From Macrosoma leucophasiata (lineage: Eukaryota; Arthropoda; Insecta; Lepidoptera; Hedylidae), in the NCBI GenBank assembly GCA_036365455.1, contig JAWQUS010000010.1, positions 14,826,501 through 14,890,500 on the forward strand: a DNA stretch of 64,000 nt. Direction: 5' to 3'. Positions 50,920-61,914 of this stretch are shown here, one piece after another; the stretch's first letter is position 1, and each line of letters starts with the position of its first letter. The notes below the pieces were generated by a model, which made no database searches, had not been told where the DNA came from, and was given only the letters and a program-made list of their open reading frames with translations. The position numbers and the translations under genes were made by a program.

Positions 50920-51345
50920 GACTTGGTACCGCTACGCTATTGAAACAAATGGCGTAGCGGTTCCGGGCCTACTGACTTTCAATAAAAGCCATACGTGTTA
51001 CGTAGATCATGCGTAGCAGTAGGTCAGCTATCGCTACGCCTCCAGAGTCAACATTCAATATCATCTATTCATACTCGTCAATTACTGTTCTACCGCTACG
51101 ACCCTACATTTAACTTTCAATATCATACGTTCAACTTCAAACACGGAGATCACTCGTAGCAGTAAGTTACCGCTACGCCCCTACCGAAGTAAATATTCTA
51201 TATCACACGCGTAGCTGCAGAGTTGCTATAGATACGCCACTGAAGCAATTTTTCAATATGTTCGAATGAACACAGAGATCACGCGTAACAATTGACCTGA
51301 TAACGCTACGCTACGATAAATGTTGCAACTCTCGCTCGCATCGTA
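50920..51345. repeat. degenerate array of about 130-140-bp units with GTAGCG/CGCTAC pairs
   Basis: GATCA.GCGTAGCAGTA..T, ATCGCTACGCC and TTCAATATCA recur at about 51,007, 51,149 and 51,278, and a related stretch precedes them. Each unit holds an inverted GTAGCG...CGCTAC pair. Confidence 0.6.
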
Positions 51346-51817
51346 GTTCTTCTATCCTAGGTCAATACTTTTCAAAAAATTAAATCAATTCGGTTGATTG
51401 GGGTAATATGGGAGCATTCTAGTATTTAAAAAAAAATGTCTTAAGTGCAAGTAGAGCCCATCATGTGTCTGTGATCGGGACTAGGAGGAAACGATTCCCC
51501 ATAGCCTGATCGATTGTCCCGTCCACTCCTTATTGTGATTCAATACAGAGCAAAAACTAAGTTCCAAGATTATCGAAAGTAATATGCACTTATTATTGCA
51601 AAACAAAGAAACTCGAAACGAATTTGTCAACTATTGTACCAAGGTTATGGAAACAGTTATAAAAAGAAATAAAACAGATACTTAAGAATCCTTTCATAAT
51701 AATAAAATTTGATTTATATATATAAAGGATCAATAAATATTATACATGTACTAAAAATAGGAACTGCGTCTTATTTATTAGCGTTATTAGCGTCAAATGT
51801 TTTTATTTTAGTGTAAA

Positions 51818-52262
51818 GGGGGCGTCCATAAATTACGTGAGATGTTTAAGGGGAGGAGGGGGTCGAGACAAACCTCATCTAATCTTACGTTGGGGAGAAA
51901 GGGGGTCTCGGGAAATATCACGCAATTTTTTTACTGATTTAGTAGATGTTATTTTTTTAATCGCAATCGTTTCGATTTTCGTACTCTATTGCTTAATCTT
52001 CATCACACTTATAGCTATCAGCAATATTAATTACTAGTTTTAACTAGTTGTAAGTAAAAGTAAGTAGGTACCTCCGAAGCATTTTTTTTTCTTTTTTAAT
52101 AAAAATCCAAAGTGCTTACATAGGTACCTACTTTTTGAAAAATCTCATGTGAGATTGGGGAACGGGGGAGGGGGTTGAATAAAATCTCACGACCTCTCAC
52201 CAGGGGGGAGGTAGGGGCAGAAAATAATAAAAACCCACCTCACGTAATTTATGGACGCCCCC
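51818..52262. mobile_element. 445-bp element with perfect 24-bp terminal inverted repeats
   Basis: Both ends read GGGGGCGTCCATAAATTACG plus TGAG in inverted orientation. Subterminal G-rich tracts follow. No transposase is encoded. A target duplication is not certain (AAA on both sides). Confidence 0.85.
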
Positions 52263-52639
52263 AAAGGGACTTCGTTTACGCTTCCAAACGTAAGAAGGAG
52301 AAAACTACATTTGTCTTACTTATACACTGTCTGTAATGAACAAAATGATGAAATGGCGGTCAGCGCCTGCGATACCCACTTTATTTATCCTGCTTTATTT
52401 TAATTAAATGTTTTGATTGATTTAATGCTTTCTGCGTATGGCTTATACGCTAAAAGTATTGTTTTTGTGATATGTTACAAATATCTATTTTTTCTTGTTA
52501 TTTACAAAGTGTCTATAAATGCACACATCCAGCTTCAGTATGAATAACGACATAGTCGTTGTGTATATTTAAATGCACACTGCCAACGTCTTAGATTATA
52601 ACTATTTGAGAATGTTGTGTCTTTGAATGCACATTGCCA

Positions 52640-53775
52640 GGTATGCAGGTTACCTGACTCGATTCTTGACCTAACCTAACTCGTATCTCGACCTAACCTA
52701 ACTCGATCAAAAAAAAATTGACCTAACCTAACTCGAACAAAAAATCGACCTAACCTAACTCGATCCTAGAGCTAACCTAACCTAACTCAATTCTCGACCT
52801 AACCTAACTCGTATCTCTAACTAACCTAACTCGATCAAAAAAAAATTGATCTAACCTAACTCGAACAAAGAAAATCGACCTGACCTAACTCGATTCACGT
52901 CCTACCTCGATCTTAGAGCTAACCCAACCTAACTCAATTCTCGAACTAACCTAACTCAATTCTCGACCTAAGTTTACTCGATTCTCGACCTAAGCTAACT
53001 CGAACAAAAAAAATTGACCTAACGTAACTCGCACAAAAAAAAATGACCTAACCTAACTCGATCCTAGAGCTAACCTAACCTAACTCAATTCTCGACCTAA
53101 CCTAACTCAATTCTTGACCTAACCTAACTCATTTCTCGACCTAACCTAACTCAATTCTCGACCTAAACTAACTCGAATAAAAAAACTCAACATAACCTTA
53201 CTCGATTCTCGACCTAACTTGACTCGATTCTCGACCTAACCTAACTCGTACCTCATCCTAACCTAATTCGATCAAAAAAATATTGACCTAACCTAACTCG
53301 TATCTCGACCTAACCTAACTCGTATCAACCTAACCTAACTCGATCAAAAAAAAAATTGACCTAACCTAACTCTAACAAAAAAATCGACCTAACCTAACTC
53401 GATCCTAGTGCTAACCTAACCTAACTCAATTCTGGATCTAACCTAACTCGTATCTCAACCTAACCTAACTCAATCAAAAAAAAATTGACCTAACCTAACT
53501 TGAACAAAAAAATCGACGGAACCTTATTCTATTCTTGACCAAACTAAACTCGTTTCTCGATCTAACCTAACTCAATTATCGACCTAACCTGACTCGAACA
53601 AAAAAAATCGATCTAACCTGACTCGATACTTAAGCTAACCTAACCTAAGTCGATCCTCGACCTAACCTAACTTGAAAAAAATAAGTCGTTCTAAACTAAC
53701 TCGATTCTCGTGCTAACCTAACTCGAACAAAAAAAGTCGATCTAACCTAACTCGATTCTACAGCTTACCTAATGT
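52640..53775. repeat. CCTAACCTAACTCG minisatellite, about 1.1 kb
   Basis: Dozens of units of ACCTAACCTAACTCG separated by AATTCTCG, TATCTCG, ATCAAAAAAAAATTG or AACAAAAAATCG spacers. Each unit contains two CCTAA motifs, the complement of the insect telomere repeat TTAGG, but the spacers make it distinct from a true telomere. Confidence 0.9.
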
Positions 53776-54207
53776 AATAAATGCAGTACATATAAGGAAC
53801 AATTTGAAGGCAGCCTTGACTCAGGGCAAAGATGTCTCCTTTTTCTGGGACAAGGCACATGCGGGCTTAGCGGGGAATAAGCCCGCGGATTAATTGGCGA
53901 AGGAAGCGGCTCGAAATAACAAGAAGTAACCTGATTATGACCGGTGTCCGGTCTCATTCGCCAAACGGATAATCCGATAGGAGTCGACTGACGAGTGAAA
54001 CCAAAGCTCACCAGCTCATCAGTCCGGTGAAACAGCTGCAGTCACCAAAATGTTCTTCCCTGACTCAAAGCACGCATTCAAGTTGGTAAAACAACTCCAA
54101 CCGACGGGAGTGCTAACACAGGTATTCACTGGATATGGCGGGTTCTCAGAATACCTACACCGATTTAAGTGTAAGGAGAACCCGTCATGTACCTGTGAAA
54201 TAGAATA
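53776..54207 (+). pseudogene. R1-like non-LTR element: RNase H end and zinc-knuckle tail
   Basis: One frame reads IRNNLKAALTQGKDVSFFWD, then KAHAGLAGNKPAD, the last RNase H motif with its Asp, then LAKEAARNNKK. Stops interrupt it at PAD/LAK and again after NNKK. Further on another frame gives FTGYGGFSEYLHRF and CKENPSCTCE, the Cys-rich tail seen in R1-clade elements downstream of RNase H. The reverse transcriptase is absent. It is an old fragment that lies directly against the CCTAA minisatellite on one side and an (ATAGA)n run on the other. Confidence 0.75.
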
Positions 54208-54420
54208 GAATAGAATAGAATAGAAAATATTTTTATTTCGAATAGATCTTTACAGATACTTTCAAAACGTCAATAAATCATAAACTACCTAGAGCGAATA
54301 ACCATTACATATAGTAAAAGCAAAATCATATATTAATAGTAAATTAAAAATTAAAATTTAAACTATTTGGTTAAAACATAATAATCATAAAATTTTTCAA
54401 TTGAGCCAGGAGTCGCCGAA
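54207..54420. repeat. (ATAGA)n run and adjacent dispersed repeat
   Basis: Five ATAGA units at 54,208-54,232, then the T-rich start of a repeat shared with 43,745-43,865. Confidence 0.6.
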
Positions 54421-55003
54421 TCAGTCGCACATGTCCTTCTTAAATGCCCAGTGCACGACCTAGATAGACACGATCTGGAACAGAAAATAGAGAAAAAAAT
54501 TACACTTAGCAACTTATTCAACATTTTAGGAAGTAAAACTCTTCAAACTGTAATAGTTAAATACTGTATAAAGATAGGCAATAAAGTAATAAATAGGGAT
54601 AAGAATGATAAATTAGCATATGCTTTTATGTACATATAAGTAAAATATATTATATATCAATATCATAGTATAAGCATAATGTAAAAAAATTAGTATACAG
54701 AAAACCTACAAAGTAAATTAGGTTACATTATAATGTAAAAATTATAAGTTGGTAATTTGGATAATATAACCAGTATAAAAATAATTGGAAGAAAAGAAAT
54801 AAGTTATAGAAAATTAGTAAATAGAATAATAGATTGTAAGCTTGGCACGTAAAATATAAGAGAATTAGTAAAGTAAGTACCTAGACTGTAAATTAAATGA
54901 AAAATTTGTTATGACATTTTAAATGTAAGGTTAAGAATTAATTAAACAAAAGTAAAAATAAAAAAAATGTTCATGTTAGAGGAAAACCCGTAAAACTAAA
55001 AAA
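54421..55003. other. very AT-rich sequence; possible ORF remnant
   Basis: A frame with VHDLDRHDLEQKIEKKITLS and LFNILGSKTLQTVIV (54,445-54,600) looks protein-like, perhaps the C-terminus of a retroelement. I do not recognise it. Confidence 0.3.
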
Positions 55004-55093
55004 AAAAACCTAACCTAACTCAATTCTACAGCTAACCTAACTCGATTCTCGATCTAACCTAAATCGATCCTCGAGTTAACCTAACTCGAACAA
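55004..55093. repeat. second short CCTAACCTAACTC block
   Basis: Five or six units with the same spacers as the main array 1.2 kb upstream. Confidence 0.8.
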
Positions 55094-55950
55094 GTGTAAG
55101 GCAAAGCGCCGGATACTGAGCCTCCCCGCCACAACGAGGCGGGAACCCTTGGGGGGGAAACCTCTTTCGAACTTTTTTTTTGCGCCGTGAAACCCTCATG
55201 TTCAATGTGAGACTCGTACTCACTAAAACCCCGCGTATTCCGACTCGTCCGCCGTCAGTAGCGGGGTCATGGGAACGCTTACGCATACATCCGCGATCCC
55301 GCTGGCGGCTGCTGCGTCTCCCAGTCCTCCACAGGTTGAGCTCTTTGGCTGCAACTAACACTAGTGGCGTGCGGAACATGCGCACGCCACCCTGCGAAAG
55401 GTCCTAACCTTTCTCCATTTGGGCGGAGGACATCTCCTAGTCCGGCACATAAAGGTCCCTGCCCCGACCATTCACAACGCCAGGCGTCCCAAGACGCCCG
55501 GGCGGAGGAGTTCAGGGGCACACAGCGTCCAAGGGCTCCGCGGGGAAGCGGGTGTGACGGGATGAACTGACCATCAACCGCCCTGCGGCCGCACCACGTC
55601 CTGGCTGGGGATAGGGTGCAGGGTCAACGATATTCCCATACACCTCTCCAGCAGCCATCCCACCACGTCCCCATCTGACGGCGAGACCACCGCTAGGCGG
55701 CTGGGGAAAGGGTGCAGGGCCAACGACCTACCCGTACACCTCTTCCCCAGCCGTCTCCTCACCACAGCAGCGAGTGGCGGGCAGAGTCACGCCAAACGCC
55801 GCTCCCTCTCTGGGTTTCTCTTGGCTTCGCCGGTGTGGGGACAACCACTCAGCCTGTTCCCTCTTCGCACGCGCTATGCACTATACTATAGCAAGTGTCG
55901 TGAGGATCCTTCGTGACCCTTGCCTAGCCCCCTTAGCCAGCGTACAGTAT
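55094..55950. repeat. GC-rich island, probably retroelement UTR or leader
   Basis: GC content is far above the rest of the window. Two stretches of about 75 bp (55,600-55,670 and 55,700-55,770) are imperfect direct repeats sharing GGCTGGGGA.AGGGTGCAGG and TACACCTCT. Open frames exist on both strands, as expected of GC-rich DNA, but none resembles a protein I know. Confidence 0.4.
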
Positions 55951-56339
55951 TACAATACAGCGCAAATATTTTCAATACAGCTTGTATGATTTTTCTGTGT
56001 AATTGGTGTAGAGATACTAATAAACTGCTGTTTGACTACCACAAAAAATGACAAGCAAGATAAAACTATATTACAAGTTCTAGTTGCAGAATATTTTAAT
56101 GAAAGAAAAAAATTACACAATTTTTTTTCTTTTATTTATTTACATGTTTTCAATTAAACCATGGGTTGCTATTTGTTTTTCATTTTGTTTTTTAATCTGT
56201 AACTTATGGTAGAGTTAAAATTTACGCTAAAACACCTATACCTACAACTCGATGTTATTCATACCTACGTAGGTATGAAAAACATTGGTTGTTTTCCTAC
56301 AACAAAGTTGCGAAATACTAGACTAAAAGGAGATTTTTT

Positions 56340-56642
56340 ACTGGTGGTAGAGCTCCAGTGACGGAGCTCGCGGGCGTAGGCACCACCGCATTACCTAATA
56401 TACTTGCCGCTAAATGGTAGTGTTCAATACTATCGTGTTCCGGTCAGGTGGTAATGTACGGCCCTGTAATTTCCGGCACAGAGGCATTAAACCTTAGGCC
56501 TCAGGAGTGGTAACGCATCTGCATTTTGACCTTGGTCTTTGTGTGGGTGTCTATAGGCTGCAGTCATCACTTAACATCAATGTGAACCGCATGCTTGTTT
56601 ACCACTTCCATTACATAAAAAAAAAGAAAAAAAAAAAAAAAC
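56340..56642 (+). repeat. LR1 repeat, complete, with A tail
   Basis: GGTGGTAGAGCTCCAGTGAC to TTTACCACTTCCATTACAT and an A-rich tail. Serves as the reference copy for the family here. Confidence 0.88.
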
Positions 56643-56779
56643 AATTTTGTATGATGATTCGCCGTTCTTGCGTCTCGACGGGATTACTCGCAAAATATAG
56701 ACAATATCGTAAGTAACACGTGCGCAAAAAAGAAAATAAGTATCAATAGGAGTTTTTAAAAACTGCATTACGAACTTTT

Positions 56780-57925
56780 GGTTATTTTGAGGTTAAGTTT
56801 TGTGTGGTGTCAGGTACACCAGTTACTAAAGTAAGGGAAGACTATTTTAAAGTATTGTGTAGCAACTTAGCTGTTTTACTTACATTCAGTATTATAGTAT
56901 CTCGTAGAAGGGATGAAAAGGGGGAACGAAGTCTTGCTCAAGGATATCAACACCCTGAAGACCAACTTGGAAGCAGTTCAGTTTAGATTGCAGACGTCAG
57001 AAAATACCATCAGTGATCTGCGTGCCGAATAAATTTAATTACGTTTGGTATGCAGGTCAACCGATGCCTGCAATATAAACTTGAGACACGGGGTGCAAAA
57101 CGCATCCGTCGGCAGTTTCGAGTCGGCTGATTGCAACAGTAAGAATGCGTCACCGGCGAATGTCGTCACGCCGCGCGATGTGCCTCGCCCGCGCCCCGCC
57201 GCCCCTTCCACCGCCCCCGCCGCGCCTGTCTTCCCGCCGCGCCTGTTCCCCCGCCACGCCTGTCCCCCCGCCGCGCCTGTCCGTCCGCCGTCGCACGGCT
57301 GCACGTCGACTCCTCGCCGAGGATATGTTGCTGCCGCTGCTACCGCCGCACCTTCATCTAAGCGGCCTGTAGCTTTTGAGAAGAAGCCTGCTGCAGCCTT
57401 GAGTTCTCGTAAGGATTGGTGTGACGAGGAAGGGTTTACGGTGGTGCAGAGAAAGAAGAGGAAGGCCGTCAACCGCAATCTGAGTGGTAAGACGCCGACT
57501 GGGGCGAAACATCTGCTGCGTCCATTTACACCATCGACGCCGTTGTACGTATCCCGATTGCATTGGTCGACCAAAGTTGAAGATGTGGTGGACTACATCC
57601 AAATAAAGACCAGCTTCACGCTTAGAGTCGAGCGATTGGAATCTCGCCATAAAGTTAACTTTAATTCCTTTGTGGTAAGAGTACCGACTGATCATCAGCC
57701 GACTTTTTGAAGGAACGGTTCTGGCCGCAGGGAGTCGTGTTCCGCAAATTCCGGGGACAACTGCCTGCCGATAAGCCGCGCATCACGTCCCCGACAATAC
57801 GTGATAAATAGTGTTAGGTTATAAGTTATATTATATGTATGTTAGTCTTTAAGGTATATATTTTATATGGGCCTATTGTTTATTGTAAGCATTGTTGAGT
57901 GAAAATAAATAAATAAAATAAATAA
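56780..57925 (+). mobile_element. gag-only retroelement with TAAA-type tail
   Basis: A degenerate gag-like ORF is followed by about 85 bp of UTR and a AATAAATAAATAAAATAAAT tail at 57,905-57,928. No polymerase follows, so it was either a non-autonomous element or a deletion product. Confidence 0.65.
56893..57811 (+). pseudogene. retroelement ORF1/gag-like protein, frameshifted
   Basis: Three blocks are visible. A coiled-coil segment (KRGNEVLLKDINTLKTNLEA, QFRLQTSENTISDLRAE) ends at a stop near 57,030. A proline/alanine-rich linker, encoded by GC-rich repeats at 57,170-57,310, follows. A globular C-terminal domain then contains EGFTVVQRKKRK, TPLYVSRLHWSTKVEDVVDY and LESRHKVNFNSFVVRVP. A missing base at about 57,705 shifts the frame before LKERFWPQGVVFRKFRGQLP, which ends at TAG 57,809-57,811. 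This C-terminal domain is common in lepidopteran retroelement gag proteins. It is not a host gene. Confidence 0.7.
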
Positions 57926-57928
57926 ATA

Positions 57929-59077
57929 GTTTAGCAGCATGGCGTAGTCATGATTCTTCTCCAGGTACTAATACCAGACAAACATTAAATACTTAACAAT
58001 TAATAAATAAATATCTGGTTTTCGTGTGGGGTTTTATATGCTATATATTCACTTACCATCAATGTAAACTGTTTTTCTATTTGCCGCTTCATGATAATAA
58101 AAAGTGACACATTTATATGATGAATTTGAGCTAAGTCAAAACTTAGGTACTGTATAAATTGTATCCACTCGATACCTAGTGATTATACAAGACCAATTAA
58201 TTGTAAACATGAATAATCTATTCCGTTGAATATCGATAATAAAGCAATCGATGGTTGAAATAGATTTTATTTCGTCAAAGTCATAAAGGTCCTAAAATGA
58301 CCAGTGTCCAACGCAAAAAAGTAAATAATGCAATGGTGTTTACATTGGCAGCTTGGTTATTGGGCTGTGATTGGTAGTTCACTACAAAATGATTTATTAA
58401 CTTTTAAAAAATATCTTGTAAATCCCCATTCGTTTTAAAGTGAAAAAAATGTGAGTGAAATCTAAATTCAAAAAATAATTTTCTGCACATACAAGTTGTT
58501 AAGACGCAATCAGGGCGGCTTTTGACCATTCTCCTTTTACCGATAAAATATTTTTTATAACATACTTAAGTTATCATTTTCCCCTTTGTTTTCTACTTTC
58601 ATATGATACTTATGGAAATCATAATATAGCAACACAGTGGACGATAAAAAGGAGGGATTACTGCCCAGCTATCCATAAAGAAATCTGTTTGTGTTGCCAC
58701 CTGTGAGGCAAAAACGATGATCAAAAGGAATTCTCTTTGACAAACCCTCTTCGATACACTAATCGGATCGGCTCCATCGATGTCTGTTTGTTTTTTATTT
58801 GGCTTTCTATAAATCTTTGCTGATATTAACTGTAAACAGGACAATTTTATATCTCAAAGTTTTCCTTGGAGACACTGAGACGGCGTGTAGGACAGGGACA
58901 ACAGGATAAACCATTCAAAGCGGTACCTATGGATGGCCACACTTAGTAATACATTAAAAAATAATAAGTAATATCTAAAAAACATAACTTTACGTAAGTT
59001 TACGTCTGTTCTCACTAAAGAAGTAGGCAGAACTCAATGCAGAACTCATTCCAAATATACAACGTGTAACAGGATTT
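57929..59077. other. no gene; short LR1 tail
   Basis: A degenerate LR1 tail lies at 58,025-58,100 (CACTTACCATCAATGTAAAC); a weak SINE-A-like TTACGTAAGTTTACGTC occurs near 58,990. Confidence 0.35.
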
Positions 59078-59490
59078 AATGTACAACCCGAAACTAGTAT
59101 GTTCAGATTCGATAACTGTATCGATTTCAGACATTTTTGATGTAGGTAATATTTTGTCCCAAATTAATTAAAATTAAGGAAATTATGGGTATATATAAAT
59201 ATATATACCCATTTGGTGAACAGTCAATACAAACGAAAATGAGACTAAAATCTATCCAAAATAAAATGCTAGTCTCAACAAGTTTATTAGAACTCGTTAT
59301 AAATAATAATTTAAAAAATAATATAGTGGAAAATAAAAATTAATCTTATTACTAGCGAGTGATAAATAAAGGTAATAAAAATATTAAATAGATGAATGTT
59401 AGTTAAATAGAGAAATGTTATTTCAGTTCATGTATTATTATTATAACTCGATTTTGTGTGTGTGCATTATTCCCGTTACATGTTGTATAC
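59078..59490. repeat. R19 repeat, unoccupied copy
   Basis: Matches 19,143-19,434 plus 20,513-20,795. The hAT-like insertion point is intact here as ATTACTAGCGAGTGATAAAT (59,349-59,368). Confidence 0.8.
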
Positions 59491-59605
59491 AGACACATTC
59501 GTCAGATACATCACCAGAAACAAACCGAAAAATGGAAATACCCAATAGCACCTATCTGCCGACTCCCCACGTAGCGAGTAACGAGTACCCCAGCGTAACG
59601 CTAGT

Positions 59606-59691
59606 CATCATCATCATCATTTCAGCCAAAATACGTCCAATGCTGAACAAAGGCCTCCCCCAAAGAATGCCACAACGAACGGTTCGTTGTG
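59606..59691 (-). mobile_element. 5'-truncated RTE-like 3' end with 11-bp target duplication
   Basis: On the minus strand: GGGGGAGGCCTTTGTTCAGC, ATTGGACGTATTTTGGCTGA, and a tail of four ATG repeats. GTAACGCTAGT is present at 59,595-59,605 and again at 59,692-59,702. Confidence 0.85.
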
Positions 59692-59713
59692 GTAACGCTA
59701 GTAATGTTTGTAA

Positions 59714-59736
59714 ATATATATATATATATATATTAT
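59714..59736. repeat. (TA)n microsatellite
   Basis: TATATATA run. Confidence 0.85.
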
Positions 59737-59784
59737 AAGTAAACATTTTATCCTACAAACATACATTTTCGTATTTAATTAAAT

Positions 59785-59930
59785 TGGCAAGAAGACATCC
59801 AATTCACTTAGTGGAACATAATACTGCAACAAATAATAATACACAAAAATTTAAATTTTGAATTGCATCTGCGTTCAAATCATTGGTTTGTGTAACTGCG
59901 GTGTACTTGTTTAGCTGATAATATCAAAAC
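59785..59930 (-). repeat. LR1 repeat, degenerate
   Basis: GGCAAGAAGACATCCAATTC and TTTTGAATTGCATCTGCG suggest an old minus-strand copy. Confidence 0.35.
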
Positions 59931-59997
59931 CAAAGATTTGAATATCGGGTAAGATACGACAAAGTTTTCGTAAATAAATAATTAAATACGCTTACAC

Positions 59998-60210
59998 TCA
60001 CAGCCCCACACTAGGTATACCTAATATAGGCGCTAGGTACCTATACCAACACCTGTGTCGTGGGTGCCGTTGTACACAACAACACATACACAAACACCCA
60101 CACCCGAAACAAATATCTGTAGGCCATTTTTTTGTCCCAGTGAGGGAATCGAACCCGCGACCCTTCGAATCAAACGGTCGTCTCACACCGCTGCTGGACT
60201 AACCGGGTCG
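59998..60210 (-). repeat. SINE-B, tRNA-derived, longest copy
   Basis: Minus-strand reading: ACCCGGTTAGTCCAGCAGCG, GGGTCGCGGGTTCGATTCCC, GTACAACGGCACCCACGACA and a 3' end CCTAGTGTGGGGCTGTGAGT. Both polymerase III boxes are intact. Confidence 0.85.
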
Positions 60211-60372
60211 TACAAAACGAGCAAGCAACTATAAAATACAAAATATTGACTCCGGAATATTCCAAATCAATGAAAGCACTCAAGCAAAAACACTTACAAG
60301 AGTTTCGTTTTACATAATACACAAATAAAAAGTTAACAATTAAGCATCTGAAAGCCAATAATTAAAAAACGT

Positions 60373-60668
60373 AACTTCACGCCTGCAATCCCCGAAGGGG
60401 TAGGTGGGTGTTTGCATGCATTCAATCATACATGCAAACACCCACGACTCGCCGGTTACGTTTTGGCCCATGTGGCGAACCTGTTGCCATCTCCGGGCAA
60501 ATTACCAAACTCCGGGGTACTGGGAAACTTCCAGAAAATGGAAAAATCCCAATAGAAGCAGAGATAAAGGATTTTAAACCGTTATCTCGAATACCCCCGA
60601 CCCAGGAATCGAACCCAGGACCTCCAGCGTAATAGTAGTGGCCTGCTACCACTACGCTACTGAGGCCA
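60373..60668 (-). repeat. SINE-A, complete copy
   Basis: Minus-strand reading: CCTCAGTAGCGTAGTGGTAG (A box), CTGGGTTCGATTCCTGGGTC (B box), ATCTCTGCTTCTATTGGGAT, CGTAACCGGCGAGTCGTGGG and a 3' end with GGGGATTGCAGGCGTGAAGT. Reference copy for the family here. Confidence 0.88.
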
Positions 60669-60949
60669 ATAATTACCGCTGCAATATTGCGCTGAATTTC
60701 AGTAGAAACAGTAAAAACTACTGAATACCCATTATTTACTCATTGTTAAAAGCTTTCTGCAGTGGCACTATACATACTTTCTGTTTTGTTTATGAAGCCT
60801 ATAAAATCATACCAAGAGATAAGGCACTGAAAATAAAAAGGATTATGATTACAAGTAAAGCAGTCAATATATTTAAGTGTGTATATAGACTGGCAACGCA
60901 TCTGTATTAAATCGTTTGTTTTCTTATAAGCTGCAGTACTAACTTAACT

Positions 60950-61228
60950 GGTGGTAGAGCTCCAGTGATGGAGCTCGTGGACATAGGCACCACCGCATTA
61001 CCTTAGATACTTGGCGCTAAATGGCAGTGTTCAGCACTATCGTGTTCCGGTTAGGTGGTAATGTACGGCCCTGTAATTTTTGGCACAGAGACATAATACC
61101 TTAGGCCTTCGGAGTGGTAATGCATCTGCATTTTGACCTTGGTCTTCGTGTAAGTGTCTATAGGCTGCAGTCATTACTTAACATCAACGTGAACTACATG
61201 CTTGTTTGCCACTTCCATTACATTAAAA
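60950..61228 (+). repeat. LR1 repeat, complete, tandem copy 1
   Basis: From GGTGGTAGAGCTCCAGTGAT to CCACTTCCATTACATTAAAA. ACTTAACT lies directly before it and again after its A tail. Confidence 0.88.
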
Positions 61229-61237
61229 AAAAACTTA

Positions 61238-61480
61238 ACTGGTGGTAGAGCTCCAGTGACGGAGCTCGCGGGCGTTAGCACCACCGCATTACCTAAGATA
61301 CTTGACGCTAAATGGTAGTGTTCAGCTATCGTGTTCCGGTCAGGTGGTAATGTACGGCCTTGTAATTCCCGGCACATAGGCAAAACACCTTAGGCCTCAG
61401 GAGTGGTAACGCATTTGCACTTCGACCTTGTCTTTGTGTGGGTGTTTATAGGCTGTAGCCATCACTTAACATCAATGTGA
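61238..61480 (+). repeat. LR1 repeat, tandem copy 2
   Basis: Begins GGTGGTAGAGCTCCAGTGAC nine bases after copy 1 ends. It stops within the TTAACATCAATGTGAATTG block, where an inverted CAATTC.../TTGATGTTAAGTGATGG palindrome follows. Confidence 0.85.
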
Positions 61481-61643
61481 ATTGATGTTAAGTGATGGCC
61501 CAACCCCTTTTATGACATCCAAAACACGGATTCTTACTTAGTAGCTCAAAAATATAATGAAGCATGTTTGCAATTTTTAGTGTTTAAAATATAGAGTCGA
61601 TGCATCAACTTCGATTTATGAGACTATAGATCTGTGGATCTCA

Positions 61644-61866
61644 TTACCTTTCATCATCATAATTCAGCCGAAAGACGTAATGGCATGTCCAGCACACTAC
61701 TGGACAAAAGGACAAAAGCCATAGAGGTCCTTGGCCGCCCTCATACAGCGATTGGTCCAGGTCGGCGGTCCACCTCGTAGGGGGCCTGACAACGTTTCGT
61801 CTTCCGGTACGCGGTCGCCATTCGAGACTCATCTGCCCCAACGGCCGTCAGTTCTTCGAGCTATGT
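61644..61866 (-). pseudogene. RTE-like ORF2 C-terminus
   Basis: The minus-strand frame gives LEWRPRTGRRNVVRPPTRWT followed by ADLDQ, the WRPRTGKR..GRPPTRW motif typical of the extreme C-terminus of RTE-clade polyproteins. Downstream (61,650-61,690) comes the 3' UTR with GTAGTGTGCTGGACATG and an ATGATG tail. Only the last 60 or so residues are left; the catalytic domains are absent. Confidence 0.75.
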
Positions 61867-61914
61867 GCTGTCACTTTAGTTTCGCTATTCGGTGAGCGAT
61901 ATGTCGGTAACTTT

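Noticed and set aside
52640..53775. A true chromosome end
   Set aside because: The array is degenerate, contains non-telomeric CTCG and A-rich spacers, and has other DNA on both sides.
55059..55765. Host genes in the GC-rich island
   Set aside because: Overlapping frames on both strands, no recognisable domain and internal repeats; composition alone explains them.
57035..57574. Long open frames on the minus strand and in other frames over the GC-rich 57-kb segment
   Set aside because: They are shadows of the plus-strand gag-like frame, caused by low stop-codon density in GC-rich DNA.
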